Assembly (NCBI GenBank): GCA_016200225.1
Contig: JACQFD010000023.1
Span: forward strand, 20,877-84,876
Direction: 5' to 3'
DNA: 64,000 bases
Origin: Planctomycetota bacterium
GTDB taxonomy: Bacteria; Planctomycetota; UBA1135; JACQFD01
How positions within the stretch are numbered: the stretch's first letter is position 1; every line of letters begins with the position of its first letter. The notes under the pieces are model-generated. The model had not been told where the DNA came from. It worked only from the letters and a program-made list of their open reading frames with translations, and did no database searches. The position numbers and the translations under genes are program-made. Positions 37,572-46,554 of this stretch are shown piece after piece.

Positions 37572-38855
37572 ATGCGAAGGAGTTTCGTAAACATTACTAT
37601 TAGTATGCTTCGCGCCGCTGCGATTACCCTTACACTCGCGCTTGGACTGCCGGCGACGCGATGTACGGATGTCATGGATCCAAAACAGTCCGGTCCGCAG
37701 TCGAAAGCTATAGATCCTGTCGAAGAAGAGTACAAAGCGCTGTGCGCGGAATTATTAAGACCACCCCCCATGTCCGCGCCCGCGAACGATGAAGAGCGCA
37801 TCAAGTACATTGGTCTTGGGTACCGGCGGGTGTACGAGATGGCGGCGAAGTTCGTCGATCTTGCGCGTCGAAATCCCGGACACCCGCTCGCGCTCGACGC
37901 ACTGACGAAGGCTGTCTGGCAGGTCAATACAACTCCGTGGCCCGTCGAGAACATCGGTCACGACGCCGCGCGCGCGCAAGCGTTCGAGTTGCTCCAGCGC
38001 GATCATATACAAAGCAGCCGGCTCGCTACTATTTGCGGGCGCATCGGCAACGGTTTCGCGAAGGAATATGACAATTTCTACCGCGCGATACTCTTAAAGA
38101 ATCCCCACCGCGACGTGCGGGGAGCGGCGTGTGTGTGGCTCGCGCACTTCATAAGTATCAGAATGCAAAAAGTGGATCTCTGCAGAGAGAGTGCGGTTTC
38201 CGCGGCCGATTTTTCGGCACTCTATGGTAAGGAATATCTCGACGGACTGCTCGCGCGCGATCGCGTCGATGTTGAACGCGAAATAGTGGAATTGCTCGAC
38301 ATGGCGCAGAAGTCGTACGCCGACGTCGTACTCCCGGACGGCGCAACCGTCGCCGTTCGCGCCCGCGCGGAATTGTATGAATTACAGAATCTTAGTGTCG
38401 GAAAGCGGGCGCCGGATATCGAAGGGATAGACCAGGACGGCGTGCAATTCAAACTGAGCGATTACCGCGGAAATGTTATATTCCTCGATTTCTGGAGTTA
38501 CGTCTGACTCACCTGAAAGGCGCAATGGCCACACGAGCGGTCGCTCGTGAAGAACTTGAAAGGACGCCCGTTCGTACTTCTTGGCGTGCATGTCGGCGGT
38601 ACAAGTGTACAAAAATTGAAGGAAATTGTAACAAAGGAGGGTCTGACATGGCGCTCGTTCTCCGACAACGGAACGGCCGGCGCGGGCCGGATCGCGCGCG
38701 CATGGAATCATTCCATGACGCCGACTTTTTTTCTGATCGACCGCGAAGGGATCATTCGTAACAAATGGGCAGGTCCCCCGGGCGCGGAAATCGTCGATGC
38801 CGCAGTCACAAAACTGGTCGCGGCGGCGGAGGCGGCGTCGAGGCCCGCGAAATAA
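37572..38855 (+). CDS. TlpA-like redoxin with predicted UxxU motif (two Sec codons)
   Basis: ATG at 37572 with GTGGAG upstream. Residues 1-30 are a signal (AAAITLTLALGLPATRC). A helical domain spans about residues 40-265. The redoxin/TlpA domain starts near KRAPDIEGIDQDGVQF and LSDYRGNVIFLDFWSYV. It then reads TGA-CTC-ACC-TGA at 38505-38516: U312-L-T-U315, at the position of the CxxC redox motif (families normally read DFWxxWCxPC). KAQWPHERSLVKNLKGRPFV and MTPTFFLIDREGIIRNKW follow, typical TlpA sequence; the cis-Pro (TPTFF) is present. Read with ordinary TGA as stop, the domain is cut exactly at its active site. A SECIS-like hairpin follows (separate entry). The protein would be an exported thiol/selenol oxidoreductase. 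High confidence in the frame, moderate in Sec. Confidence 0.85.
38532..38549 (+). promoter_or_regulatory. Candidate SECIS of TlpA-like selenoprotein
   Basis: CACGAGC / GCTCGTG, 7 bp, loop GGTC. It lies 22 nt after the second TGA and 31 nt after the first, within the 16-37 nt range used for bacterial SECIS. The loop begins with G and resembles the GGTC of the E. coli fdhF element. Confidence 0.75.
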
Positions 38856-38858
38856 CTT

Positions 38859-38904
38859 GGAAGTGGTTTCATGAGTCTCTCGAGATACTTATGAAACCAC
38901 TTCT
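38859..38904. terminator. Palindromic repeat, copy 3 (terminator)
   Basis: GGAAGTGGTTTCATGAGTCTCTC followed directly by a near-perfect inverse GAGATACTTATGAAACCACTTC. A TAGTTTTTTCG run follows, making a good rho-independent terminator for the TlpA-like gene, 4 nt beyond its stop. Confidence 0.8.
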
Positions 38905-38917
38905 AGTTTTTTCGTTT

Positions 38918-38960
38918 CCGTCAATTCTACGCCATCAACAAAGTGGCGTGGAATTGACGG
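38918..38960. terminator. Second hairpin, convergent side
   Basis: CCGTCAATTCTACGCCAT and GTGGCGTGGAATTGACGG pair at 16 of 18 positions around a 7-nt loop. It lies 15 nt from the stop of the minus-strand FG-GAP gene and probably terminates it. Confidence 0.7.
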
Positions 38961-38974
38961 ATACTAATTGTCGC

Positions 38975-41905
38975 TCAGGGCTGAACCGTGAGTTCCGCGG
39001 CCGATGAACTGCTAAGATTATAAATATTGCCGTTGCCGAGGATACAACTACTCTCGAGCCAGAGCGCCTGAGCGTAGTACTTGTTGCCGACGAGGGCCGG
39101 ATTGTTGGGAACGGGCGTCGTTACAAATCCGTATCCGCTGCCGTCCGAGTACATATCGAAATTGTACACTTCCGTCGCCGCGTTGAAGTCGATCAGCATT
39201 CTCAGGCCGATTCCAAACTCGTCGCTGCCGCTGTAGTTGGGTGAATCGGTAATGAGCAGGAGACCGAGCGCATACCCGGGCGGTTTGGTCTGACTGAATC
39301 CAAAATATGCATTTCCGATCTCGGGCGCTCCCGATGTATGCAATATCCCGGGTCCATTACAACCATTCGTACCCGTGCCGTAATACTGAACGCCCTTCGG
39401 CATCAGCGAGTATACAAAAGCAACTCCGCGGCCGTAGGGTGTGCCCGTCCAACTCGCCGAAGGAGCACCGACGATGAGGTCGGGAATGCCGTCCTGATCG
39501 AGGTCGAGTCCGCCGCTGACGGAATGGCCAAGTTCACTTTGATAATAACCTTCGGTAATATGAAAGATCGGAGTGCCGTTCACGCCGCTCACAACATCTA
39601 CATATCCGTAGCCGAAGTTTTGTAAATTGGCGTCCATCGGCGCGCCGACCGCATAGTCGGGACGTCCGTCCTGGTTCACATCGCCGACACTGGCGACGGC
39701 CGTACCGGTCTGGCTCCACGCCTGGCCCATATAATGATGAAGCGTCGCGCCGGTGTGGCCGGAGATTGCATACACGCCGCCGGCGTCCGTGCCGTTTATA
39801 TTATTTTCACCATTTGCGCCGACGAGGGCGTCGACGTAACCGTCGAGATCCATGTCGCCGCCGGAAGCGACGGAGGAGCCGGCAAAATCATTATTCAATG
39901 TTCCAACCGCGAGCGTCGTCCAAATACTACCATTCGAACCCGAGACGATGTACGCCGCTCCCTGGCCGGAATTTTTGCCCGGACAGCCGACCATCACGTC
40001 GCGCTTGCCGTCGCCCGTCCAGTCTGTGTGCGCCATTGCGACCGACTTTCCAAAGTAAGAATTGGCGGCGCTGACGGTCGAAGTGAATAATTTAACTCCG
40101 GTGAAGCCCGAATAGGCCGCTACATATCCGGCGCCGTTGCCATAAATATTCGAATTCGGGGCGCCTGCGACCACGTCGCCGTGGCCGTCATTATTAAGAT
40201 CGTCGCCGCCGTCCACCGCGTATCCGAGATTGTCCGAAACCTGGACTCCGCTCTGTGTGAACAGCGTCGAAAAGTTAAGTCCCGAGAGAACCTTAATAGT
40301 ACCCGCGGAGGGCACGCCGTTCCCGAGCTGGGGCGCGCCGACTACAATATCGACGCGACCGTCGCCGTTGACGTCGCCGGCCGTCGACACGGAGAATCCA
40401 TAATTATCGCCGAACGCGGTTCCGTATGTCGACGAGATCAACGAACCCGTCTTGCCCGAGTAGACATTGACGCGTCCCGCGAAATCATCATAAAAAAGTA
40501 TTCCCAGGAAAAAATAACTATGCGTCGCGTAGGGAGCTCCCACGACGTAGTCGGGAGTGCCGTCGCCGTCGATGTCGGCAATCATCTTTACAGATGTCCC
40601 GAGGCACTCGCCGCTGACAACTCCCACGGATTCGCCAAGTTTATTCAAACCTGAATTATTATCAATCCACGTGTCCACAATACCCGTCTGTTCGCCGTTG
40701 TACGTGAAAATCGCCGTGGGACGGCCGACGAGCAGCCCCGACCAGGTCGGGTCGATGTGCGCCGCGCCCGCGAGCGAGCGACCGAGGGAATCGCCGGCCG
40801 CGCCGGAAATCGTGCCTCGAATTGTGCCATTCGCCGCGAAGGTTTGTACATATCCGGCGCCGGAATTTCCGTAGGGCGCGCCGACTGCATAAGCAGACTG
40901 GCCGAACAGCGACGGACTCTTAAAGATACTGACGGCGAGTCCGAAATCGTCGCCCGCCGCGACGCCGACGTGATTATAGATCGAAGCGCCGGTCTTGCCG
41001 TTGCAAACAATCGCGCGGCCCGTGGAACTGTTATATCCGGGCGCGCCGGCGATGTAGTCCGCGAATCCATCGCCTGTGATGTCGGCGACGAATGCAACCG
41101 AATAGCCGAGCATTTCGCTGGCGTTCACGCCGTTGCGCGTGGAAACGAGCGTGTGCGCGGCGCTCGTCGAATAAACGTCGATGCGACCCGTATCTGTAAA
41201 GAGACCGTTGTAATGGGGCGAACCGACGAGTACATCAAAGAAACTATTGGTTGTTTTGTAACCTCCGGCGAGCGACCAGCCGAAGTGTTGTCCGGCTTGG
41301 ACTCCCATATATTCAAAAAGCTGCGTCGCGGCTGAATTGTAAAGATACGCGGATCCGGCGCCCGAGCCTCCGGCGTTGGTGCGGTAGGGGGCGCCGACGA
41401 TGAAGTTCAGTCCGCCCGCCGGCGCGATCGAAAATCCAAATTCGTCGCCCGCCGCCGCGCCTTGGATATATTTAAAAGAACCGAGCGATTTTCCGGAGTA
41501 AAGTTTAACATATCCGGTCTTCGCATTATTATTAATCGTAGCCATCGGCGCGCCGACCGCGAAGTCCGGCACGCCGTCGCCGTCGAGGTCGCCGACGCCG
41601 GCCACGGAATATCCAAATTGTTCGCCCGTGCTGTCGCCGTCGATCACTCTGAGGAGCGACATATATCCGCCGCTCATAACTTCCACAGCGCCGGCGTTGG
41701 CGCCGCCGGCGTTGGAGCTGGGACACCCGACCACAATGTCGTCGATGCCATCGCCGTCGACATCGCCGATGACAGCCACGGACTGACCGAAGGCGGCGCC
41801 ATTCGTGGCTCCCGTGTAATTTATTATCTGGTTTTGAGCTCTCGAAGTTCCGACAAAGCTCAGTAGTAAGAATGGAGAAAGGAGATATTTGAGTGTTGTA
41901 TACAT
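38975..41905 (-). CDS. Large secreted FG-GAP/integrin-like protein with C-terminal module
   Basis: A 976-residue exported protein; ATG at 41905 followed by a signal (LKYLLSPFLLLSFVGTSRAQ). At least twelve FG-GAP blade motifs alternate (FGQSVAVIGDVDGDGIDDIV, FGYSVAGVGDLDGDGVPDFA, YGFSVSTAGDVNGDGRVDIV), giving two propellers or one large one. The last 130 residues (from YGTGTNGCNGPGILHTSGAP) are the C-terminal module shared with 1529..2551, 15488..16966 and 17073..19649. Function: surface or secreted adhesion/ligand binding is inferred. The 7-residue longer GTG start at 41926 is possible. No Shine-Dalgarno. Confidence 0.85.
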   Translation of the reverse strand: MYTTLKYLLSPFLLLSFVGTSRAQNQIINYTGATNGAAFGQSVAVIGDVDGDGIDDIVVGCPSSNAGGANAGAVEVMSGGYMSLLRVIDGDSTGEQFGYSVAGVGDLDGDGVPDFAVGAPMATINNNAKTGYVKLYSGKSLGSFKYIQGAAAGDEFGFSIAPAGGLNFIVGAPYRTNAGGSGAGSAYLYNSAATQLFEYMGVQAGQHFGWSLAGGYKTTNSFFDVLVGSPHYNGLFTDTGRIDVYSTSAAHTLVSTRNGVNASEMLGYSVAFVADITGDGFADYIAGAPGYNSSTGRAIVCNGKTGASIYNHVGVAAGDDFGLAVSIFKSPSLFGQSAYAVGAPYGNSGAGYVQTFAANGTIRGTISGAAGDSLGRSLAGAAHIDPTWSGLLVGRPTAIFTYNGEQTGIVDTWIDNNSGLNKLGESVGVVSGECLGTSVKMIADIDGDGTPDYVVGAPYATHSYFFLGILFYDDFAGRVNVYSGKTGSLISSTYGTAFGDNYGFSVSTAGDVNGDGRVDIVVGAPQLGNGVPSAGTIKVLSGLNFSTLFTQSGVQVSDNLGYAVDGGDDLNNDGHGDVVAGAPNSNIYGNGAGYVAAYSGFTGVKLFTSTVSAANSYFGKSVAMAHTDWTGDGKRDVMVGCPGKNSGQGAAYIVSGSNGSIWTTLAVGTLNNDFAGSSVASGGDMDLDGYVDALVGANGENNINGTDAGGVYAISGHTGATLHHYMGQAWSQTGTAVASVGDVNQDGRPDYAVGAPMDANLQNFGYGYVDVVSGVNGTPIFHITEGYYQSELGHSVSGGLDLDQDGIPDLIVGAPSASWTGTPYGRGVAFVYSLMPKGVQYYGTGTNGCNGPGILHTSGAPEIGNAYFGFSQTKPPGYALGLLLITDSPNYSGSDEFGIGLRMLIDFNAATEVYNFDMYSDGSGYGFVTTPVPNNPALVGNKYYAQALWLESSCILGNGNIYNLSSSSAAELTVQP

Positions 41906-42220
41906 GGTTTGCTTGGAGTTAGGCACTCTTCACAGCTGCAGGGGCCGGAGCGGTGTGTTACAGGCGATCTCGAGTGGCAGGCTCCGTGCATGTTGGCAGA
42001 GGGGCATATTGGCCGAGGGGCACATTCGCAGAGAGGGGGCGGACAAACCATCGGGACGAACTTCACGCCCTATCTTTTAAAAGCGTCATTTTCTTTCCGA
42101 TGCCGATCGCGCCGCATCCACGCCAAGACGACGGCGGCGGGAAATTGCTTTGAGAGCGAATCTCGATCGTTTTCGGTCGTGGACAGAGCGTTTTATTAGT
42201 GACGAAGGATTGAATTTCAA
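41906..42220. other. Intergenic, no gene seen
   Basis: 315 bases between two minus-strand genes, C-rich upstream of the FG-GAP gene. Presumed promoter region. Short frames have no recognisable translation. A local direct repeat, GAGGGGCATATTGGCCGAGGGGCACATT (42000-42027), has near-identical halves of about 14 nt. Confidence 0.45.
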
Positions 42221-42264
42221 AAGTGGTTTCATAAGTATCCCGAGAATCTTATAAAACCATCTCC
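42221..42264. repeat. Palindromic repeat, copy 4
   Basis: AAGTGGTTTCATAAGTATCC and GAATCTTATAAAACCATCTCC, 3' of the C11 peptidase gene (minus strand, stop at 42299). Confidence 0.75.
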
Positions 42265-42274
42265 AGTACTCCCT

Positions 42275-42297
42275 GATCTGGCGCCCCCTACCAGATC
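42275..42297. terminator. Short hairpin at C11 gene end
   Basis: GATCTGG (42275-42281) and CCAGATC (42291-42297), 9-nt loop, directly at the stop of the C11 peptidase gene. Confidence 0.5.
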
Positions 42298-42298
42298 C

Positions 42299-43732
42299 CT
42301 ACCATGTGTAGCCATTGACACCACCAGCCGCGCCATCCGTCGCCACGTCGAACCAAGCGTCCATTAGCTCGAACCAGTTGTCGACTTTGTGATTTCCCGG
42401 AACAGCTCCGTCACTGCACCATTCGTATCGACCGTAGGCATTGCGCTTCGCTTCGACGCGAAGTGGGCTGTACCAACTTGTACTCTCCCAATAACTTTTT
42501 CCGCCGCGCGTCTGCCTGTCTCCTTCGGGGAAGACCAGATACAAACCATGTCTGCCGGGAGTGAATCCAGAGTAGTGCGCGAAGCCGCAGGAGTTAGCGA
42601 CGACCGCGTCTACTGCTTCGACTGCACGCATCGCTAGTGCCCGAGCCTCGACGCTGAATCCGTTATCTCCAACAATGCGCTCGCACAGGTTCGCAACATC
42701 CACATACGGCATCGTGAGATCGGCGTCGCGTTCGGGCCACACATACACATAGGTTCTTGCGTCGAGACCCGAACCGCGGAGGGCCATCAGTTCAGTCTTG
42801 GATCCGTCTTTCCATAAACAGCGTGCAAGCGCGTCGACGCACAGTTTCGCATTGGCAACCGCAGAAAGGTCGAACGAGCCAAAGCACTGTAGATCGCGTT
42901 CGAGGCCCTGGTCGCCGGAGCGCCCCTCTTGAATCTGTCGTCGCACCTCTTCAACGATGAGCGCGGAGAACTTGCGCGCGTCGAGCGAACTCTCGCATTC
43001 GAAAGCAACAGTACCGGATTCTTCCGGGTGCGGACGGAAGTGAGCGAAGATGTCTTCGTAGGGCCAGGAATTGGACACAGATGCCGAAGCGAGCAGAAAA
43101 TCCGCTCCGAATTTTCCGGGCCGACGACGCCACTGATAGGCGTTTTCAATCCCGGCCATCAGACATGCATCAAATCCGAGGATGTCAACGGATTCATCTT
43201 CCGTTAGTACATCCGTGAACTCTGCTGTGAAGAGCTGATCTCCACCGTTCGTCTCGTCAGGGCAACATCGGGGCCCCTCACCGTGACTAGCGAGGCACAA
43301 CGCATAGTGGCGCGCAGGATAGTGGCGCTTGCCGAATCGCACGAAGTTGCGCAGTACAGTTGCGTCTCCTGTATCGAGCTCGACCGTCGAGTTAACAGTT
43401 AGTCCAGGGAGTTCGGGCTCTCCGTCTATTCGCTCGGCAATGCCGCCAGTCAGGCGATACAAGCGCGTATCCGCGAAGTCCTCGCCTAGTGCCGCCGCAT
43501 CGGTGGAGTACTTTGGAGAGCGGTCGATCAAGAGCAGTACTTCGAGACTTTGAACACCTTTCAATCCGCGTCGGATGGCGCGCACATCGCGCATGAAGTC
43601 GCGCTCCCAATCGTTGTCGACCGCACCGTAGAGCAAGAATGTCCAGTCTCTAGTGGGCGTTTGTTCGTCGATTGCGTTGGACTTACACGATAGAGGTGCG
43701 CAGAGCAGGAGGCTGAGGAGCAGACACTTCAT
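42299..43732 (-). CDS. Clostripain-related (C11) cysteine peptidase, lipoprotein
   Basis: A 477-residue protein with an N-terminal signal ending CAPLSC, a likely lipobox (Cys16). The C11 pattern is visible: an opening WTFLLYGAVDNDWE, His150 in LCLASHGEG and Cys190 in DILGFDACLMAGIENAYQWR, the two catalytic residues. The domain continues to about residue 350. The clostripain group cleaves after Arg or Lys; here the specificity is unknown. The codon use lacks the AT-rich micro-islands common in neighbours, so it may be acquired. It stands alone with a hairpin at its end. Confidence 0.87.
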   Translation of the reverse strand: MKCLLLSLLLCAPLSCKSNAIDEQTPTRDWTFLLYGAVDNDWERDFMRDVRAIRRGLKGVQSLEVLLLIDRSPKYSTDAAALGEDFADTRLYRLTGGIAERIDGEPELPGLTVNSTVELDTGDATVLRNFVRFGKRHYPARHYALCLASHGEGPRCCPDETNGGDQLFTAEFTDVLTEDESVDILGFDACLMAGIENAYQWRRRPGKFGADFLLASASVSNSWPYEDIFAHFRPHPEESGTVAFECESSLDARKFSALIVEEVRRQIQEGRSGDQGLERDLQCFGSFDLSAVANAKLCVDALARCLWKDGSKTELMALRGSGLDARTYVYVWPERDADLTMPYVDVANLCERIVGDNGFSVEARALAMRAVEAVDAVVANSCGFAHYSGFTPGRHGLYLVFPEGDRQTRGGKSYWESTSWYSPLRVEAKRNAYGRYEWCSDGAVPGNHKVDNWFELMDAWFDVATDGAAGGVNGYTW

Positions 43733-43919
43733 AACGGTTCCCTAGGTTAGCACGAGCGTGGCGGGGACCGCGAGTGCGATTGAAGGGTTCCGGGCACGCG
43801 AGGATCTTGATCACTAACAAAGCAGAAGGACGAGTTTTTGGGAGAGACCAGACGGTCGTGGCGTGTTAATTTCGGCGAATTGTGTCAACGCGCGATCGTC
43901 GCGTCGCAATGAATACTCC

Positions 43920-44408
43920 ATGAAACACCTTTCACTTATATTATTAATTCTGGCCCTCGTGGGCCGGCCTTGGATCGCCGTAGAGCAGGGCGCGTCCAAA
44001 CCCGCAAAGGAAACCGCCCTCAAGCTCGGCAACTTTTCCGTCAGCCTCACCGTCAAGGATCTCGCGGCCTCCCGCGCATTCTATGAGAAACTCGGATTCC
44101 ATTCCGTTTTAGGCGACGGCAAGAAATGGCTCATCCTACAGAACGACTCGAGCACTATTGGTATATTTCAGGGATTGTTCGAAAAGAACGTTCTAACATT
44201 TAACCCCGGCTGGGATCGCAACATGGCGACGCTTCCCGCATTCGACGACGTGCGCGACATTCAAAAAGTACTAAAGAGCCGCGGCATCGCGCCGACGCCC
44301 GAAGCCGACGAATCGAGCACCGGCCCGGCGAGCATGATGATTACAGATCCCGACGGCAACACGATCCTGATCGACCAACACGTACCGAAGCCGAAGAAAC
44401 AGAAATAA
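43920..44408 (+). CDS. Exported VOC (glyoxalase-like) protein
   Basis: A 162-residue protein with an N-terminal signal (KHLSLILLILALVG). The mature part is a VOC domain (NFSVSLTVKDLAASRAFYEK, LGFHSVLGDGKKWLILQND, SMMITDPDGNTILID). VOC proteins bind metals and act in detoxification or resistance, usually in the cytosol, so export is odd. The 3' end, from ACGGCAACACG to the stop, occurs again 840 bp downstream. No Shine-Dalgarno is seen; ATG 43920 was chosen for its signal. Confidence 0.82.
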   Translation: MKHLSLILLILALVGRPWIAVEQGASKPAKETALKLGNFSVSLTVKDLAASRAFYEKLGFHSVLGDGKKWLILQNDSSTIGIFQGLFEKNVLTFNPGWDRNMATLPAFDDVRDIQKVLKSRGIAPTPEADESSTGPASMMITDPDGNTILIDQHVPKPKKQK

Positions 44409-44413
44409 TGGTT
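44351..44413. repeat. 63-bp direct repeat, first copy (VOC gene end)
   Basis: The last 58 nt of the exported VOC gene plus the 5 bases beyond its stop. It matches 45191-45253 at 61 of 63 positions, exactly 840 bp apart. Confidence 0.9.
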
Positions 44414-44502
44414 CCGGACGGCTCGCCCGGCCTTCTTATAACAATTCTTTGGCCGGAAACTCGGATCGGAAGGTTGTATACCGTTCGCTAGCCGCCTGTG
44501 AC

Positions 44503-45123
44503 CTAACGGCACTGTGTGATTGCGAGCGCCGCTGCCGCGGCAAGCTTGTGTTTTGCCTGCCAAGGCGGCCCGATCGATCGGCCCATCGCGTGTAGGACAG
44601 TGTCGATATCTTCGCGGCCGAGCGCCACTGCCGCGTCGCGGAACACGCGCTCTCGATCATACCAATGTACCGACCATCCGCGCGCCTCGGCTGCTGTGGC
44701 AAGCGACTCGCGATACATGACAGAGTCGGCAACATTCGCCGCGCGAGTATCAGTAATCCGTTCTTCGGTCGTCGGCGGAAGCTGTGGACAAACGCGAATT
44801 GTAATATTAGCTATCGGTACGGGTACTGTCGCGGCCAGTGCCTCAAGGCTCTCGCGCGCACCGCGTGCGGCGGATTCACGTACTCGTTCGACAAGCGCCA
44901 CGGCGTCGGCCAGCGAAATTGGGCGCGCCCATGCGCTATTCAAGTAACGACCCACTGCCCACGACCCCTCGTGATGATACGGATGCGTCGGCAGACCGCG
45001 AGTGAGTTCGATGTGCCGACGATCGAGCAACTCACCGTCGTTCGCGATAGTAACGAGTACCGCTGAATTACTGTGTTCGGCGACGCCGACGACTGCGGCC
45101 CGCTGCGTGCGTCTTTTCGTCAT
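44503..45123 (-). CDS. Conserved protein of unknown function
   Basis: A 206-residue soluble protein starting MTKRRTQRAAVVGVAEHSNS. Phrases such as LTRGLPTHPYHHEGSWAVGR, YLNSAWARPISLADAVALVE, RVCPQLPPTTEERITDTRAA and DSVMYRESLATAAEARGWSV look conserved and I believe I have seen them in unnamed families, but no function is known to me. The fold is probably RNase H-like or a DUF429-type domain, which is speculative. The longer frame to 45318 overlaps the second copy of the 63-bp repeat and is not used. The gene sits between the two copies of that repeat, as if inserted or duplicated with it. Confidence 0.7.
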   Translation of the reverse strand: MTKRRTQRAAVVGVAEHSNSAVLVTIANDGELLDRRHIELTRGLPTHPYHHEGSWAVGRYLNSAWARPISLADAVALVERVRESAARGARESLEALAATVPVPIANITIRVCPQLPPTTEERITDTRAANVADSVMYRESLATAAEARGWSVHWYDRERVFRDAAVALGREDIDTVLHAMGRSIGPPWQAKHKLAAAAALAITQCR

Positions 45124-45190
45124 GTTGACCGAGTTTTGGCGTGCGCCATGTTTTGTAAGGTGCCATTGGTAGCGTTTGATTTGTCCGTTG

Positions 45191-45253
45191 CGACGGCAAC
45201 ACGATCCTGATCGACCAACACGTGCCGAAGCCAAAGAAACAGAAATAATGGTT
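45191..45253. repeat. 63-bp direct repeat, second copy
   Basis: Second copy of the VOC gene end, without the rest of the gene. See the first copy at 44351-44413. Confidence 0.9.
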
Positions 45254-45277
45254 GCAGGCGACCTGCCCACATAGCTA

Positions 45278-45415
45278 GAAGTGGTTTCATAAGTATCTCG
45301 AATCGCGAGCGCGAGCAATCGTCGGCCAGCGCAAGGCGACTCGCCAAGGACGAGGCAACGATGCGATGGACGACGAGGGCCGCGTGCGGCTCGAGAGATT
45401 TATGAAACCGCTTCC
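45278..45415. repeat. Palindromic repeat, copy 5 (long form)
   Basis: AGAAGTGGTTTCATAAGTATCT and AGAGATTTATGAAACCGCTTCC enclose about 90 bp, longer than in other copies. The right flank (GACGTTTTGTTGCATTT...) occurs in similar form at 53448 and suggests a composite repeat. Confidence 0.7.
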
Positions 45416-45584
45416 AAGAACAGACGTTTTGTTGCATTTGGTAGTAGCACCAAACGCCAAAATCTCCGCACCGATCGAAGGTGGGCTTACGAATATCGCT
45501 GATTTTCTGTCGCGAAAGAGATCTACTAGTAACGACTTAGTACTCGGATTAGCCGCGGATTTGTGTTGAGGCCGAGTGCCGTCG

Positions 45585-45971
45585 TCATTGGCCGGCAAGC
45601 GGTTGCCAAAGTTCTACTTTGTTTCCTTCTGGATCGATGACCCAGGCAAACTTCCCGTACTCGGACTCGTCAATCTTCTCGAGTACATTGCAGCCTTCTT
45701 CCTTCAAGACCTTGACCAAGGCGTGGAGGTCGTCTACTCGGTAGTTGACCATGAAGGTAGCCGAGCTCGGAGCAAAATGATTACTTTCTTGCGGATCGAT
45801 TAACCAGGCAGTTGTGCCTGCGACCGGCTTGCCCTCCGAGTCGGTCCAATCGAAGGCGGCTCCGCCCCAGACTTGGACATCGATTCCGAGGTGACGCTTG
45901 TACCAAGCCTGTAGTGCTGGAGCGTTTTTGGCTTTGAAGAAAATGCCGCCAATGCCAGTGACTCGCTTCAT
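45585..45971 (-). CDS. VOC (glyoxalase-like) protein
   Basis: A 128-residue cytosolic protein starting MKRVTGIGGIFFKAKNAPAL with a Shine-Dalgarno (GGAG, 6 nt). It has the VOC order: WYKRHLGIDVQVWGGAAFDW, then NYRVDDLHALVKVLKEEG and FAWVIDPEGNKVELWQP. A dimer of such domains forms a metal-centred active site. The substrate is unknown; many in this subgroup are near PhnB/glyoxalase proteins. It is followed by an SRPBCC protein gene upstream on the same strand, and could share a transcript, though the gap is about 130 nt. Confidence 0.88.
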   Translation of the reverse strand: MKRVTGIGGIFFKAKNAPALQAWYKRHLGIDVQVWGGAAFDWTDSEGKPVAGTTAWLIDPQESNHFAPSSATFMVNYRVDDLHALVKVLKEEGCNVLEKIDESEYGKFAWVIDPEGNKVELWQPLAGQ

Positions 45972-46104
45972 AGAATCTCCGAGGTCGGGTAGTGGTGTGG
46001 AAGAGTGTGTTTTCTGGAACCTGGTGAATATTGATTTGAGCCGCGCCCTAACGATTCTGCCGAGCGAAGCTGTCCGTTACATGCTGCTGTTAAGTTGCAA
46101 TCGA

Positions 46105-46554
46105 TCATTTATGTTCAACTGCGGACTTGATATCGTTTAGGTCTTGCAAGAGGGCCTTTTTCACCACTCCCTTGAACAGAAGCAGCATTGTGACCGACAT
46201 TAATTTTGCAACCATAGTTTGAGGCTTGGACTCATGAGCCTCAGACAAGGTCATGCCACCACTGCTCTCTGAAATTCGTTTGGTGGTCAAGAATACAAAT
46301 CCACCATCTTCTGCTCTGGTTTTGTAGAATTCGTTCTCGGCAGCATCCGTGATCCACTTTTCCACGGAAGCTGGCTTGCCGAATAGGATTCGGGTCTCCC
46401 GCCACTTTAGTCCGACGAGCCCGTTCGCCGGTTTTTCGAGAACCTCAATGTTTTCGATTCCGCTGATGATCTCCGCGGCGTTCTCGATGTTGGTGATTGC
46501 GGCCCAGATCGCCGCCTTGGATCCGTCGATGGTTACTTGTGCTACAACGATCAT
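46105..46554 (-). CDS. SRPBCC family protein
   Basis: A 149-residue protein (MIVVAQVTIDGSKAAIWAAI) with the START-like SRPBCC pattern: NIENAAEIISGIENIEVLEK, GLVGLKWRETRILFGKPASV. The family binds hydrophobic ligands, as in polyketide cyclases and lipid transport. The ligand is unknown. The C-terminus KGVVKKALLQDLNDIKSAVE matches the usual end of the family. No signal peptide. Confidence 0.85.
   Translation of the reverse strand: MIVVAQVTIDGSKAAIWAAITNIENAAEIISGIENIEVLEKPANGLVGLKWRETRILFGKPASVEKWITDAAENEFYKTRAEDGGFVFLTTKRISESSGGMTLSEAHESKPQTMVAKLMSVTMLLLFKGVVKKALLQDLNDIKSAVEHK

Noticed and set aside
38525..38761. Short frames in other phases around the TlpA-like TGA codons
   Set aside because: Only the original frame continues the redoxin domain on both sides.
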